Shown: positions 1 through 9,880, counted from the stretch's first letter. The stretch is 64,000 nucleotides of DNA from Galeopsis tetrahit (GCA_963675135.1 OY776119.1:39555198-39619197); one strand, 5' to 3'. The notes: generated by a model not told the origin, from the letters alone. Made by a program: numbers and translations.

Positions 1-21
1 GAAGTCCTCGTGTTGCACCCT
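1..21 (+). rRNA. 5S: 5S rRNA gene, copy 0, 3' fragment cut by window edge
   Basis: Only positions 99-119 lie inside the window, so the promoter boxes are not visible. Position 119 is T instead of C. Its spacer has a TTTTTCCCGACT variant, a five-A inverted repeat and GGGCTG in the loop. Confidence 0.95.
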
Positions 22-402
22 TTTTTGCCTCGCTTTGACGTTTTTCATTATCAATTTTTTTTTCCCCCCTCTTTTTCTTTTGACCTTCGAAAGGAGAATT
101 ATATTTTTCTTTTTCCCGACTCCCCTCTCGCACCTCACAAAAAGTTGGAGACGAGCGCGGGCCCACCAGGCAGTCGCGCCAGGACGGTTACGGTCGAAAT
201 CGATGTGCGTCATCGCGCGGGGTGCTAGAAATTCGTCCACAGAGGGAAATCCACGATGACCGAGGGGAAGGTCTCGAAAAGAGCCTCGCGTTGATATGCG
301 GAGGCACGCGTAACTCAAAAACGGGCTGAAAGTTAGACCCGTTTGAATTTTGAGTGCGCGCCCTAGGTTGTGCATAAGTAAATTTATGAGCACAATCATG
401 TC

Positions 403-521
403 GGGAGCGATCATACCAGCACTAATGCACCGGATCCCATCAGAACTCCGAAGTTAAGCGTGCTTGGGCGAGAGTAGTACTAGGATGGGTGACCCCCTGG
501 GAAGTCCTCGTGTTGCACCCC
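403..521 (+). rRNA. 5S: 5S rRNA gene, copy 1
   Basis: 5S rRNA is the small structural RNA of the large ribosomal subunit; RNA polymerase III transcribes it using TFIIIA, TFIIIC and TFIIIB. The ends pair as helix I: bases 1-6 (GGGTGC in the consensus) with 113-118 (GCACCC). The start is set by that pairing and by C at -1; the end by the T run that follows. The internal promoter is intact, with an A box at about 50-64, an intermediate element at about 67-72 and a C box at about 80-97 (positions by analogy with the Xenopus and Arabidopsis genes). This copy has T4A, which unpairs A115 in helix I. The poly-T tract of its spacer is interrupted by a G. Confidence 0.97.
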
Positions 522-901
522 TTTTTGCCTCGCTTTGACGTTTTTCATTATCAATTTTGTTTTCCCCCCTCTTTTTCTTTTGACCTTCGAAAGGAGAATT
601 ATATTTTTCTTTTGCCCGACTCCCCTCTCGCACCTCACAAAAAGTTGGAGACGAGCGCGGGCCCACCAGGCAGTCGCGCCAGGACGGTTACGGTCGAAAT
701 CGATGTGCGTCATCGCGCGGGGTGCTAGAAATTCGTCCACAGAGGGAAATCCACGATGACCGAGGGGAAGGTCTCGAAAAGAGCCTCGCGTTGATATGCG
801 GAGGCACGCGTAACTCAAAACGGGCCGAAAGTTAGACCCGTTTGAATTTTGAGTGCGCGCCCTAGGTTGTGCATAAGTAAATTTATGAGCACAATCATGT
901 C

Positions 902-1020
902 GGGTGCGATCATACCAGCACTAATGCACCGGATCCCATCAGAACTCCGAAGTTAAGCGTGCTTGGGCGAGAGTAGTACTAGGATGGGTGACCCCCTGGG
1001 AAGTCCTCGTGTTGCATCCC
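902..1020 (+). rRNA. 5S: 5S rRNA gene, copy 2
   Basis: C116T turns the G3:C116 pair of helix I into a G:U wobble. Copy 4 has the same change two units on, and the spacers of both have a T10 tract, so copies 2-3 and 4-5 look like a two-unit duplication. Confidence 0.97.
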
Positions 1021-1401
1021 TTTTTGCCTCGCTTTGACGTTTTTCATTATCAATTTTTTTTTTCCCCCCTCTTTTTCTTTTGACCTTCGAAAGGAGAATT
1101 ATATTTTTCTTTTGCCCGACTCCCCTCTCGCACCTCACAAAAAGTTGGAGACGAGCGCGGGCCCACCAGGCAGTCGCGCCAGGACGGTTACGGTCGAAAT
1201 CGATGTGCGTCATCGCGCGGGGTGCTAGAAATTCGTCCACAGAGGGAAATCCACGATGACCGAGGGGAAGGTCTCGAAAAGAGCCTCGCGTTGATATGCG
1301 GAGGCACGCGTAACTCAAAACGGGCCGAAAGTTAGACCCGTTTGAATTTTGAGTGCGCGCCCTAGGTTGTGCATAAGTAAATTTATGAGCACAATCATGT
1401 C

Positions 1402-1520
1402 GGGTGCGATCATACCAGCACTAATGCACCGGATCCCATCAGAACTCCGAAGTTAAGCGTGCTTGGGCGAGAGTAGTACTAGGATGGGTGACCCCCTGGG
1501 AAGTCCTCGTGTTGCACCCC
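1402..1520 (+). rRNA. 5S: 5S rRNA gene, copy 3
   Basis: Matches the consensus. First spacer with the GGACACG variant that marks the left part of the array. Confidence 0.97.
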
Positions 1521-1899
1521 TTTTTGCCTCGCTTTGACGTTTTTCATTATCAATTTTTTTTCCCCCCTCTTTTTCTTTTGACCTTCGAAAGGAGAATTAT
1601 ATTTTTCTTTTGCCCGACTCCCCTCTCGCACCTCACAAAAAGTTGGACACGAGCGCGGGCCCACCAGGCAGTCGCGCCAGGACGGTTACGGTCGAAATCG
1701 ATGTGCGTCATCGCGCGGGGTGCTAGAAATTCGTCCACAGAGGGAAATCCACGATGACCGAGGGGAAGGTCTCGAAAAGAGCCTCGCGTTGATATGCGGA
1801 GGCACGCGTAACTCAAAACGGGCCGAAAGTTAGACCCGTTTGAATTTTGAGTGCGCGCCCTAGGTTGTGCATAAGTAAATTTATGAGCACAATCATGTC

Positions 1900-2018
1900 G
1901 GGTGCGATCATACCAGCACTAATGCACCGGATCCCATCAGAACTCCGAAGTTAAGCGTGCTTGGGCGAGAGTAGTACTAGGATGGGTGACCCCCTGGGAA
2001 GTCCTCGTGTTGCATCCC
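1900..2018 (+). rRNA. 5S: 5S rRNA gene, copy 4
   Basis: C116T (G:U wobble in helix I), shared with copy 2. Confidence 0.97.
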
Positions 2019-2310
2019 TTTTTGCCTCGCTTTGACGTTTTTCATTATCAATTTTTTTTTTCCCCCCTCTTTTTCTTTTGACCTTCGAAAGGAGAATTAT
2101 ATTTTTCTTTTGCCCGACTCCCCTCTCGCACCTCACAAAAAGTTGGAGACGAGCGCGGGCCCACCAGGCAGTCGCGCCAGGACGGTTACGGTCGAAATCG
2201 ATGTGCGTCATCGCGCGGGGTGCTAGAAATTCGTCCACAGAGGGAAATCCACGATGACCGAGGGGAAGGTCTCGAAAAGAGCCTCGCGTTGATATGCGGA
2301 GGCACGCGTA

Positions 2311-2352
2311 ACTCAAAACGGGCCGAAAGTTAGACCCGTTTGAATTTTGAGT
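2311..2352. repeat. Inverted repeat in the spacer, -89 to -48 of the gene (reference copy)
   Basis: The arms are ACTCAAAA (2311-2318) with TTTTGAGT (2345-2352), and inner CGGG (2319-2322) with CCCG (2335-2338). The loop is CCGAAAGTTAGA, and a 6-base bulge TTTGAA lies on the 3' side. It occurs in every complete spacer of the window. The only frequent variation is an A4 or A5 run in the left arm. The loop resembles positions 46-55 of the 5S gene (CCGAAGTTAA). In the three truncated units the right half is deleted. Function unknown; it could form a cruciform or be a remnant of an old gene duplication. Confidence 0.8.
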
Positions 2353-2364
2353 GCGCGCCCTAGG

Positions 2365-2399
2365 TTGTGCATAAGTAAATTTATGAGCACAATCATGTC
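2365..2399 (+). promoter_or_regulatory. 5' flanking Pol III promoter elements of a 5S gene (reference copy)
   Basis: The flank has an AT-rich TATA-like element TAAGTAAATTTAT at -28 to -16, GC at -13/-12 and C at -1. These are the three positions known to matter for Arabidopsis 5S transcription (TATATA at -28, GC near -12, C at -1), although the AT element here is not TATATA. The element sits inside an imperfect dyad, TTGTGCATAA (2365-2374) against TTATGAGCACAA (2381-2392), with a two-base bulge. The flank is nearly invariant in the array. Exceptions seen are TTGTTCATAA before copies 24 and 35 and ATAAGCAC before copy 88. Confidence 0.8.
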
Positions 2400-2518
2400 G
2401 GGTGCGATCATACCAGCACTAATGCACCGGATCCCATCAGAACTCCGAAGTTAAGCGTGCTTGGGCGAGAGTAGTACTAGGATGGGTGACCCCCTGGGAA
2501 GTCCTCGTGTTGCACCCC
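2400..2518 (+). rRNA. 5S: 5S rRNA gene, copy 5, consensus reference copy
   Basis: Matches the array consensus at all 119 positions. I use it as the reference for promoter, terminator and spacer entries. Compared with the Arabidopsis 5S gene as I remember it, position 3 is G rather than A and position 116 is C rather than T, a compensated change that keeps helix I paired. Confidence 0.98.
2449..2496 (+). promoter_or_regulatory. Internal control region of a 5S gene: A box, intermediate element, C box (reference copy)
   Basis: The A box covers about 2449-2463 (starting AGTTAAGCGTG), the intermediate element about 2466-2471 and the C box about 2479-2496 (with GGATGGGTGACC). Positions are taken from the known type 1 Pol III promoter and are approximate. 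TFIIIA binds this region first, then TFIIIC and TFIIIB. The three truncated copies keep this region while losing the 5' third of the gene. Confidence 0.85.
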
Positions 2519-2560
2519 TTTTTGCCTCGCTTTGACGTTTTTCATTATCAATTTTTTTTT
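2519..2560 (+). terminator. Pol III terminator T runs downstream of a 5S gene (reference copy)
   Basis: Three T runs follow the gene: T5 directly at its end (2519-2523), T5 at 2538-2542 and T9 at 2552-2560. Four or more T residues on the non-template strand are the known Pol III stop signal, so the first run should release RNA of about 119-121 nt and the others act as back-up. The first run is T5 in most units and becomes T6 where C119T occurs; copy 18 has A at 119 before it. Confidence 0.88.
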
Positions 2561-2898
2561 CCCCCCTCTTTTTCTTTTGACCTTCGAAAGGAGAATTATA
2601 TTTTTCTTTTGCCCGACTCCCCTCTCGCACCTCACAAAAAGTTGGAGACGAGCGCGGGCCCACCAGGCAGTCGCGCCAGGACGGTTACGGTCGAAATCGA
2701 TGTGCGTCATCGCGCGGGGTGCTAGAAATTCGTCCACAGAGGGAAATCCACGATGACCGAGGGGAAGGTCTCGAAAAGAGCCTCGCGTTGATATGCGGAG
2801 GCACGCGTAACTCAAAACGGGCCGAAAGTTAGACCCGTTTGAATTTTGAGTGCGCGCCCTAGGTTGTGCATAAGTAAATTTATGAGCACAATCATGTC
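2519..2898. other. Non-transcribed intergenic spacer, 380 bp (reference for all spacers)
   Basis: In order the spacer holds the terminator T runs, a poly-T/poly-C tract, a pyrimidine-rich stretch with a short CCTT-CGA-AAGG hairpin motif, a GC-rich middle with many CpG sites, the 42 bp inverted repeat and the 5' flank of the next gene. No second RNA gene and no plausible coding sequence is visible. The other spacers have the same layout, usually with single-base variants; those that mark sub-families are given with the genes they follow. Confidence 0.9.
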
Positions 2899-3017
2899 GG
2901 GTGCGATCATACCAGCACTGATGCACCGGATCCCATCAGAACTCCGAAGTTAAGCGTGCTTGGGCGAGAGTAGTACTAGGATGGGTGACCCCCTGGGAAG
3001 TCCTCGTGTTGCACCCC
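2899..3017 (+). rRNA. 5S: 5S rRNA gene, copy 6
   Basis: A22G. The spacer carries GTGCCTCATC in place of GTGCGTCATC, a variant shared with the spacers of copies 9, 20, 21 and 32, and a five-A inverted repeat. Confidence 0.97.
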
Positions 3018-3396
3018 TTTTTGCCTCGCTTTGACGTTTTTCATTATCAATTTTTTTCCCCCCTCTTTTTCTTTTGACCTTCGAAAGGAGAATTATATTT
3101 TTCTTTTGCCCGACTCCCCTCTCGCACCTCACAAAAAGTTGGAGACGAGCGCGGGCCCACCAGGCAGTCGCGCCAGGACGGTTACGGTCGAAATCGATGT
3201 GCCTCATCGCGCGGGGTGCTAGAAATTCGTCCACAGAGGGAAATCCACGATGACCGAGGGGAAGGTCTCGAAAAGAGCCTCGCGTTGATATGCGGAGGCA
3301 CGCGTAACTCAAAAACGGGCCGAAAGTTAGACCCGTTTGAATTTTGAGTGCGCGCCCTAGGTTGTGCATAAGTAAATTTATGAGCACAATCATGTC

Positions 3397-3515
3397 GGGT
3401 GCGATCATACCAGCACTAATGCACCGGATCCCATCAGAACTCCGAAGTTAAACGTGCTTGGGCGAGAGTAGTACTAGGATGGGTGACCCCCTGGGAAGTC
3501 CTCGTGTTGCACCCC
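3397..3515 (+). rRNA. 5S: 5S rRNA gene, copy 7
   Basis: G56A, inside the A box. The spacer has an 11-base poly-C run (3556-3566) and CACCTTACA instead of CACCTCACA. This spacer type usually stands before an A22G gene, as here. Confidence 0.97.
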
Positions 3516-3898
3516 TTTTTGCCTCGCTTTGACGTTTTTCATTATCAATTTTTTTCCCCCCCCCCCTCTTTTTCTTTTGACCTTCGAAAGGAGAATTATA
3601 TTTTTCTTTTGCCCGACTCCCCTCTCGCACCTTACAAAAAGTTGGAGACGAGCGCGGGCCCACCAGGCAGTCGCGCCAGGACGGTTACGGTCGAAATCGA
3701 TGTGCGTCATCGCGCGGGGTGCTAGAAATTCGTCCACAGAGGGAAATCCACGATGACCGAGGGGAAGGTCTCGAAAAGAGCCTCGCGTTGATATGCGGAG
3801 GCACGCGTAACTCAAAACGGGCCGAAAGTTAGACCCGTTTGAATTTTGAGTGCGCGCCCTAGGTTGTGCATAAGTAAATTTATGAGCACAATCATGTC

Positions 3899-4017
3899 GG
3901 GTGCGATCATACCAGCACTGATGCACCGGATCCCATCAGAACTCCGAAGTTAAGCGTGCTTGGGCGAGAGTAGTACTAGGATGGGTGACCCCCTGGGAAG
4001 TCCTCGTGTTGCACCCC
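3899..4017 (+). rRNA. 5S: 5S rRNA gene, copy 8
   Basis: A22G. The order copy 8, 9, 10 (A22G, G56A, G56A) returns as copies 19-22 and 31-33. Confidence 0.97.
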
Positions 4018-4397
4018 TTTTTGCCTCGCTTTGACGTTTTTCATTATCAATTTTTTTTCCCCCCTCTTTTTCTTTTGACCTTCGAAAGGAGAATTATATT
4101 TTTCTTTTGCCCGACTCCCCTCTCGCACCTCACAAAAAGTTGGAGACGAGCGCGGGCCCACCAGGCAGTCGCGCCAGGACGGTTACGGTCGAAATCGATG
4201 TGCGTCATCGCGCGGGGTGCTAGAAATTCGTCCACAGAGGGAAATCCACGATGACCGAGGGGAAGGTCTCGAAAAGAGCCTCGCGTTGATATGCGGAGGC
4301 ACGCGTAACTCAAAAACGGGCCGAAAGTTAGACCCGTTTGAATTTTGAGTGCGCGCCCTAGGTTGTGCATAAGTAAATTTATGAGCACAATCATGTC

Positions 4398-4516
4398 GGG
4401 TGCGATCATACCAGCACTAATGCACCGGATCCCATCAGAACTCCGAAGTTAAACGTGCTTGGGCGAGAGTAGTACTAGGATGGGTGACCCCCTGGGAAGT
4501 CCTCGTGTTGCACCCC
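4398..4516 (+). rRNA. 5S: 5S rRNA gene, copy 9
   Basis: G56A in the A box. The spacer is of the interrupted type: ATTCTTTTTT in the T tract, TTTTATTTTG, and GTGCCTCATC. Confidence 0.97.
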
Positions 4517-4896
4517 TTTTTGCCTCGCTTTGACGTTTTTCATTATCAATTCTTTTTTCCCCCCTCTTTTATTTTGACCTTCGAAAGGAGAATTATATTT
4601 TTCTTTTGCCCGACTCCCCTCTCGCACCTCACAAAAAGTTGGAGACGAGCGCGGGCCCACCAGGCAGTCGCGCCAGGACGGTTACGGTCGAAATCGATGT
4701 GCCTCATCGCGCGGGGTGCTAGAAATTCGTCCACAGAGGGAAATCCACGATGACCGAGGGGAAGGTCTCGAAAAGAGCCTCGCGTTGATATGCGGAGGCA
4801 CGCGTAACTCAAAAACGGGCCGAAAGTTAGACCCGTTTGAATTTTGAGTGCGCGCCCTAGGTTGTGCATAAGTAAATTTATGAGCACAATCATGTC

Positions 4897-5015
4897 GGGT
4901 GCGATCATACCAGCACTAATGCACCGGATCCCATCAGAACTCCGAAGTTAAACGTGCTTGGGCGAGAGTAGTACTAGGATGGGTGACCCCCTGGGAAGTC
5001 CTCGTGTTGCACCCC
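4897..5015 (+). rRNA. 5S: 5S rRNA gene, copy 10
   Basis: G56A in the A box. The spacer has GGACACG and GATATGTGG (a CpG changed to TpG) plus the five-A inverted repeat. Confidence 0.97.
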
Positions 5016-5394
5016 TTTTTGCCTCGCTTTGACGTTTTTCATTATCAATTTTTTTCCCCCCTCTTTTTCTTTTGACCTTCGAAAGGAGAATTATATTTTT
5101 CTTTTGCCCGACTCCCCTCTCGCACCTCACAAAAAGTTGGACACGAGCGCGGGCCCACCAGGCAGTCGCGCCAGGACGGTTACGGTCGAAATCGATGTGC
5201 GTCATCGCGCGGGGTGCTAGAAATTCGTCCACAGAGGGAAATCCACGATGACCGAGGGGAAGGTCTCGAAAAGAGCCTCGCGTTGATATGTGGAGGCACG
5301 CGTAACTCAAAAACGGGCCGAAAGTTAGACCCGTTTGAATTTTGAGTGCGCGCCCTAGGTTGTGCATAAGTAAATTTATGAGCACAATCATGTC

Positions 5395-5513
5395 GGGTGC
5401 GATCATACCAGCACTAATGCACCGGATCCCATCAGAACTCCGAAGTTAAGCGTGCTTGGGCGAGAGTAGTACTAGGATGGGTGACCCCCTGGGAAGTCCT
5501 CGTGTTGGACCCC
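5395..5513 (+). rRNA. 5S: 5S rRNA gene, copy 11
   Basis: C114G puts G opposite G5 in helix I, so an RNA from this copy would have a mismatch in its closing stem. The spacer has a private AAGTGACTCG. Confidence 0.96.
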
Positions 5514-5892
5514 TTTTTGCCTCGCTTTGACGTTTTTCATTATCAATTTTTTTTCCCCCCTCTTTTTCTTTTGACCTTCGAAAGGAGAATTATATTTTTC
5601 TTTTGCCCGACTCCCCTCTCGCACCTCACAAAAAGTTGGAGACGAGCGCGGGCCCACCAGGCAGTCGCGCCAGGACGGTTACGGTCGAAATCGATGTGCG
5701 TCATCGCGCGGGGTGCTAGAAATTCGTCCACAGAGGGAAATCCACGATGACCGAGGGGAAGGTCTCGAAAAGTGACTCGCGTTGATATGCGGAGGCACGC
5801 GTAACTCAAAACGGGCCGAAAGTTAGACCCGTTTGAATTTTGAGTGCGCGCCCTAGGTTGTGCATAAGTAAATTTATGAGCACAATCATGTC

Positions 5893-6011
5893 GGGTGCGA
5901 TCATACCAGCACTAATGCACCGGATTCCATCAGAACTCCGAAGTTAAGCGTGCTTGGGCGAGAGTAGTACTAGGATGGGTGACCCCCTGGGAAGTCCTCG
6001 TGTTGCACCCC
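5893..6011 (+). rRNA. 5S: 5S rRNA gene, copy 12
   Basis: C34T, a class shared with copies 29, 40, 44 and 50. The spacer has TTTTTCCCGACT and GGACACG. Confidence 0.97.
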
Positions 6012-6390
6012 TTTTTGCCTCGCTTTGACGTTTTTCATTATCAATTTTTTTTCCCCCCTCTTTTTCTTTTGACCTTCGAAAGGAGAATTATATTTTTCTT
6101 TTTCCCGACTCCCCTCTCGCACCTCACAAAAAGTTGGACACGAGCGCGGGCCCACCAGGCAGTCGCGCCAGGACGGTTACGGTCGAAATCGATGTGCGTC
6201 ATCGCGCGGGGTGCTAGAAATTCGTCCACAGAGGGAAATCCACGATGACCGAGGGGAAGGTCTCGAAAAGAGCCTCGCGTTGATATGCGGAGGCACGCGT
6301 AACTCAAAACGGGCCGAAAGTTAGACCCGTTTGAATTTTGAGTGCGCGCCCTAGGTTGTGCATAAGTAAATTTATGAGCACAATCATGTC

Positions 6391-6509
6391 GGGTGCGATC
6401 ATACCAGCACTAATGCACCGGATCCCATCAGAACTCCGAAGTTAAGCGTGCTTGGGCGAGAGTAGTACTAGGATGGGTGACCCCCTGGGAAGTCCTCGTG
6501 TTGCACCCC
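6391..6509 (+). rRNA. 5S: 5S rRNA gene, copy 13
   Basis: Matches the consensus. Spacer of GGACACG type. Confidence 0.97.
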
Positions 6510-6887
6510 TTTTTGCCTCGCTTTGACGTTTTTCATTATCAATTTTTTTCCCCCCTCTTTTTCTTTTGACCTTCGAAAGGAGAATTATATTTTTCTTTTG
6601 CCCGACTCCCCTCTCGCACCTCACAAAAAGTTGGACACGAGCGCGGGCCCACCAGGCAGTCGCGCCAGGACGGTTACGGTCGAAATCGATGTGCGTCATC
6701 GCGCGGGGTGCTAGAAATTCGTCCACAGAGGGAAATCCACGATGACCGAGGGGAAGGTCTCGAAAAGAGCCTCGCGTTGATATGCGGAGGCACGCGTAAC
6801 TCAAAACGGGCCGAAAGTTAGACCCGTTTGAATTTTGAGTGCGCGCCCTAGGTTGTGCATAAGTAAATTTATGAGCACAATCATGTC

Positions 6888-7006
6888 GGGTGCGATCATA
6901 CTAGCACTAATGCACCGGATCCCATCAGAACTCCGAAGTTAAGCGTGCTTGGGCGAGAGTAGTACTAGGATGGGTGACCCCTTGGGAAGTCCTCGTGTTG
7001 CACCCC
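6888..7006 (+). rRNA. 5S: 5S rRNA gene, copy 14
   Basis: C15T and C95T. The second lies in the C box. The spacer has TTTTATTTTG and the five-A inverted repeat. Confidence 0.97.
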
Positions 7007-7385
7007 TTTTTGCCTCGCTTTGACGTTTTTCATTATCAATTTTTTTTCCCCCCTCTTTTATTTTGACCTTCGAAAGGAGAATTATATTTTTCTTTTGCCC
7101 GACTCCCCTCTCGCACCTCACAAAAAGTTGGAGACGAGCGCGGGCCCACCAGGCAGTCGCGCCAGGACGGTTACGGTCGAAATCGATGTGCGTCATCGCG
7201 CGGGGTGCTAGAAATTCGTCCACAGAGGGAAATCCACGATGACCGAGGGGAAGGTCTCGAAAAGAGCCTCGCGTTGATATGCGGAGGCACGCGTAACTCA
7301 AAAACGGGCCGAAAGTTAGACCCGTTTGAATTTTGAGTGCGCGCCCTAGGTTGTGCATAAGTAAATTTATGAGCACAATCATGTC

Positions 7386-7504
7386 GGGTGCGATCATACC
7401 AGCACTAATGCACCGGATCCCATCAGAACTCCGAAGTTAAACGTGCTTGGGCGAGAGTAGTACTAGGATGGGTGACCCCCTGGGAAGTCCTCGTGTTGCA
7501 CCCC
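7386..7504 (+). rRNA. 5S: 5S rRNA gene, copy 15
   Basis: G56A in the A box. The spacer has GGACACG and GATATGTGG, the same type as that of copy 10. Confidence 0.97.
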
Positions 7505-7883
7505 TTTTTGCCTCGCTTTGACGTTTTTCATTATCAATTTTTTTCCCCCCTCTTTTTCTTTTGACCTTCGAAAGGAGAATTATATTTTTCTTTTGCCCGA
7601 CTCCCCTCTCGCACCTCACAAAAAGTTGGACACGAGCGCGGGCCCACCAGGCAGTCGCGCCAGGACGGTTACGGTCGAAATCGATGTGCGTCATCGCGCG
7701 GGGTGCTAGAAATTCGTCCACAGAGGGAAATCCACGATGACCGAGGGGAAGGTCTCGAAAAGAGCCTCGCGTTGATATGTGGAGGCACGCGTAACTCAAA
7801 AACGGGCCGAAAGTTAGACCCGTTTGAATTTTGAGTGCGCGCCCTAGGTTGTGCATAAGTAAATTTATGAGCACAATCATGTC

Positions 7884-8002
7884 GGGTGCGATCATACCAG
7901 CACTAATACACCGGATCCCATCAGAACTCCGAAGTTAAGCGTGCTTGGGCGAGAGTAGTACTAGGATGGGTGACCCCCTGGGAAGTCCTCGTGTTGCACC
8001 CC
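7884..8002 (+). rRNA. 5S: 5S rRNA gene, copy 16
   Basis: G25A, seen only here. Its spacer runs directly into the deletion that truncates copy 17. Confidence 0.97.
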
Positions 8003-8308
8003 TTTTTGCCTCGCTTTGACGTTTTTCATTATCAATTTTTTTTCCCCCCTCTTTTTCTTTTGACCTTCGAAAGGAGAATTATATTTTTCTTTTGCCCGAC
8101 TCCCCTCTCGCACCTCACAAAAAGTTGGACACGAGCGCGGGCCCACCAGGCAGTCGCGCCAGGACGGTTACGGTCGAAATCGATGTGCGTCATCGCGCGG
8201 GGTGCTAGAAATTCGTCCACAGAGGGAAATCCACGATGACCGAGGGGAAGGTCTCGAAAAGAGCCTCGCGTTGATATGCGGAGGCACGCGTAACTCAAAA
8301 CGGGCCGA

Positions 8309-8379
8309 AAGTTAAGCGTGCTTGGGCGAGAGTAGTACTAGGATGGGTGACCCCTTGGGAAGTCCTCGTGTTGCACCCC
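8309..8379 (+). pseudogene. 5S: 5S rRNA gene, copy 17, 5'-truncated by deletion
   Basis: The first 48 bases are missing. The sequence passes from the spacer (GGGCCGAAAGTTA) straight into position 55 of the gene (AGCGTGC). About 121 bp are lost: the right half of the spacer inverted repeat, the whole 5' flank and positions 1-48. The six bases AAGTTA (8309-8314) are common to both sides, so this is a microhomology junction. A box, intermediate element and C box remain, with C95T. If TFIIIA sets the start at its usual distance, a 119 nt chimeric RNA would begin near 8261 with spacer sequence. It could not fold as 5S rRNA, as helix I lacks its 5' strand. Confidence 0.95.
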
Positions 8380-8759
8380 TTTTTGCCTCGCTTTGACGTT
8401 TTTCATTATCAATTTTTTTTTCCCCCCTCTTTTTCTTTTGACCTTCGAAAGGAGAATTATATTTTTCTTTTGCCCGACTCCCCTCTCGCACCTCACAAAA
8501 AGTTGGAGACGAGCGCGGGCCCACCAGGCACTCGCGCCAGGACGGTTACGGTCGAAATCGATGTGCGTCATCGCGCGGGGTGCTAGAAATTCGTCCACAG
8601 AGGGAAATCCACGATGACCGAGGGGAAGGTCTCGAAAAGAGCCTCGCGTTGATATACGGAGGCACGCGTAACTCAAAACGGGCCGAAAGTTAGACCCGTT
8701 TGAATTTTGAGTGTGCGCCCTAGGTTGTGCATAAGTAAATTTATGAGCACAATCATGTC

Positions 8760-8878
8760 GGGTGCAATCATACCAGCACTAATGCACCGGATCCCATCAG
8801 AACTCCGAAGTTAAGCGTGCTTGGGCGAGAGTAGTACTAGGATGGGTGACCCCCTGGGAAGTCCTCGTGTTGCACCCA
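8760..8878 (+). rRNA. 5S: 5S rRNA gene, copy 18
   Basis: G7A and C119A. The C119A change places an A before the T5 terminator. The spacer has a 12-base poly-C run (8919-8930), CACCTTACA and AAAAGGTTGG. The left end of the 12-unit duplication lies in this spacer. Confidence 0.97.
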
Positions 8879-9262
8879 TTTTTGCCTCGCTTTGACGTTT
8901 TTCATTATCAATTTTTTTCCCCCCCCCCCCTCTTTTTCTTTTGACCTTCGAAAGGAGAATTATATTTTTCTTTTGCCCGACTCCCCTCTCGCACCTTACA
9001 AAAGGTTGGAGACGAGCGCGGGCCCACCAGGCAGTCGCGCCAGGACGGTTACGGTCGAAATCGATGTGCGTCATCGCGCGGGGTGCTAGAAATTCGTCCA
9101 CAGAGGGAAATCCACGATGACCGAGGGGAAGGTCTCGAAAAGAGCCTCGCGTTGATATGCGGAGGCACGCGTAACTCAAAACGGGCCGAAAGTTAGACCC
9201 GTTTGAATTTTGAGTGCGCGCCCTAGGTTGTGCATAAGTAAATTTATGAGCACAATCATGTC

Positions 9263-9381
9263 GGGTGCGATCATACCAGCACTGATGCACCGGATCCCAT
9301 CAGAACTCCGAAGTTAAGCGTGCTTGGGCGAGAGTAGTACTAGGATGGGTGACCCCCTGGGAAGTCCTCGTGTTGCACCCC
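9263..9381 (+). rRNA. 5S: 5S rRNA gene, copy 19
   Basis: A22G. First gene of the large duplication; its partner is copy 31. Confidence 0.97.
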
Positions 9382-9761
9382 TTTTTGCCTCGCTTTGACG
9401 TTTTTCATTATCAATTTTTTTTCCCCCCTCTTTTTCTTTTGACCTTCGAAAGGAGAATTATATTTTTCTTTTGCCCGACTCCCCTCTCGCACCTCACAAA
9501 AAGTTGGAGACGAGCGCGGGCCCACCAGGCAGTCGCGCCAGGACGGTTACGGTCGAAATCGATGTGCGTCATCGCGCGGGGTGCTAGAAATTCGTCCACA
9601 GAGGGAAATCCACGATGACCGAGGGGAAGGTCTCGAAAAGAGCCTCGCGTTGATATGCGGAGGCACGCGTAACTCAAAAACGGGCCGAAAGTTAGACCCG
9701 TTTGAATTTTGAGTGCGCGCCCTAGGTTGTGCATAAGTAAATTTATGAGCACAATCATGTC

Positions 9762-9880
9762 GGGTGCGATCATACCAGCACTAATGCACCGGATCCCATC
9801 AGAACTCCGAAGTTAAACGTGCTTGGGCGAGAGTAGTACTAGGATGGGTGACCCCCTGGGAAGTCCTCGTGTTGCACCCC
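9762..9880 (+). rRNA. 5S: 5S rRNA gene, copy 20
   Basis: G56A in the A box. Interrupted T tract, TTTTATTTTG and GTGCCTCATC in the spacer. Unit identical by eye to that of copy 21. Confidence 0.97.

Noticed and set aside
2323..2334. Second Pol III promoter in the spacer (A-box-like loop)
   Set aside because: Only the first ten or so bases resemble the A box. There is no C box at the right distance on the same strand before the real gene, so it is not called as a promoter in full-length units.
2572..2590. Short CCTT-CGA-AAGG hairpin in the pyrimidine-rich part of the spacer as a terminator or regulatory site
   Set aside because: The stem is only four pairs and lies beyond three T runs that already terminate Pol III. 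It is described as part of the spacer only.
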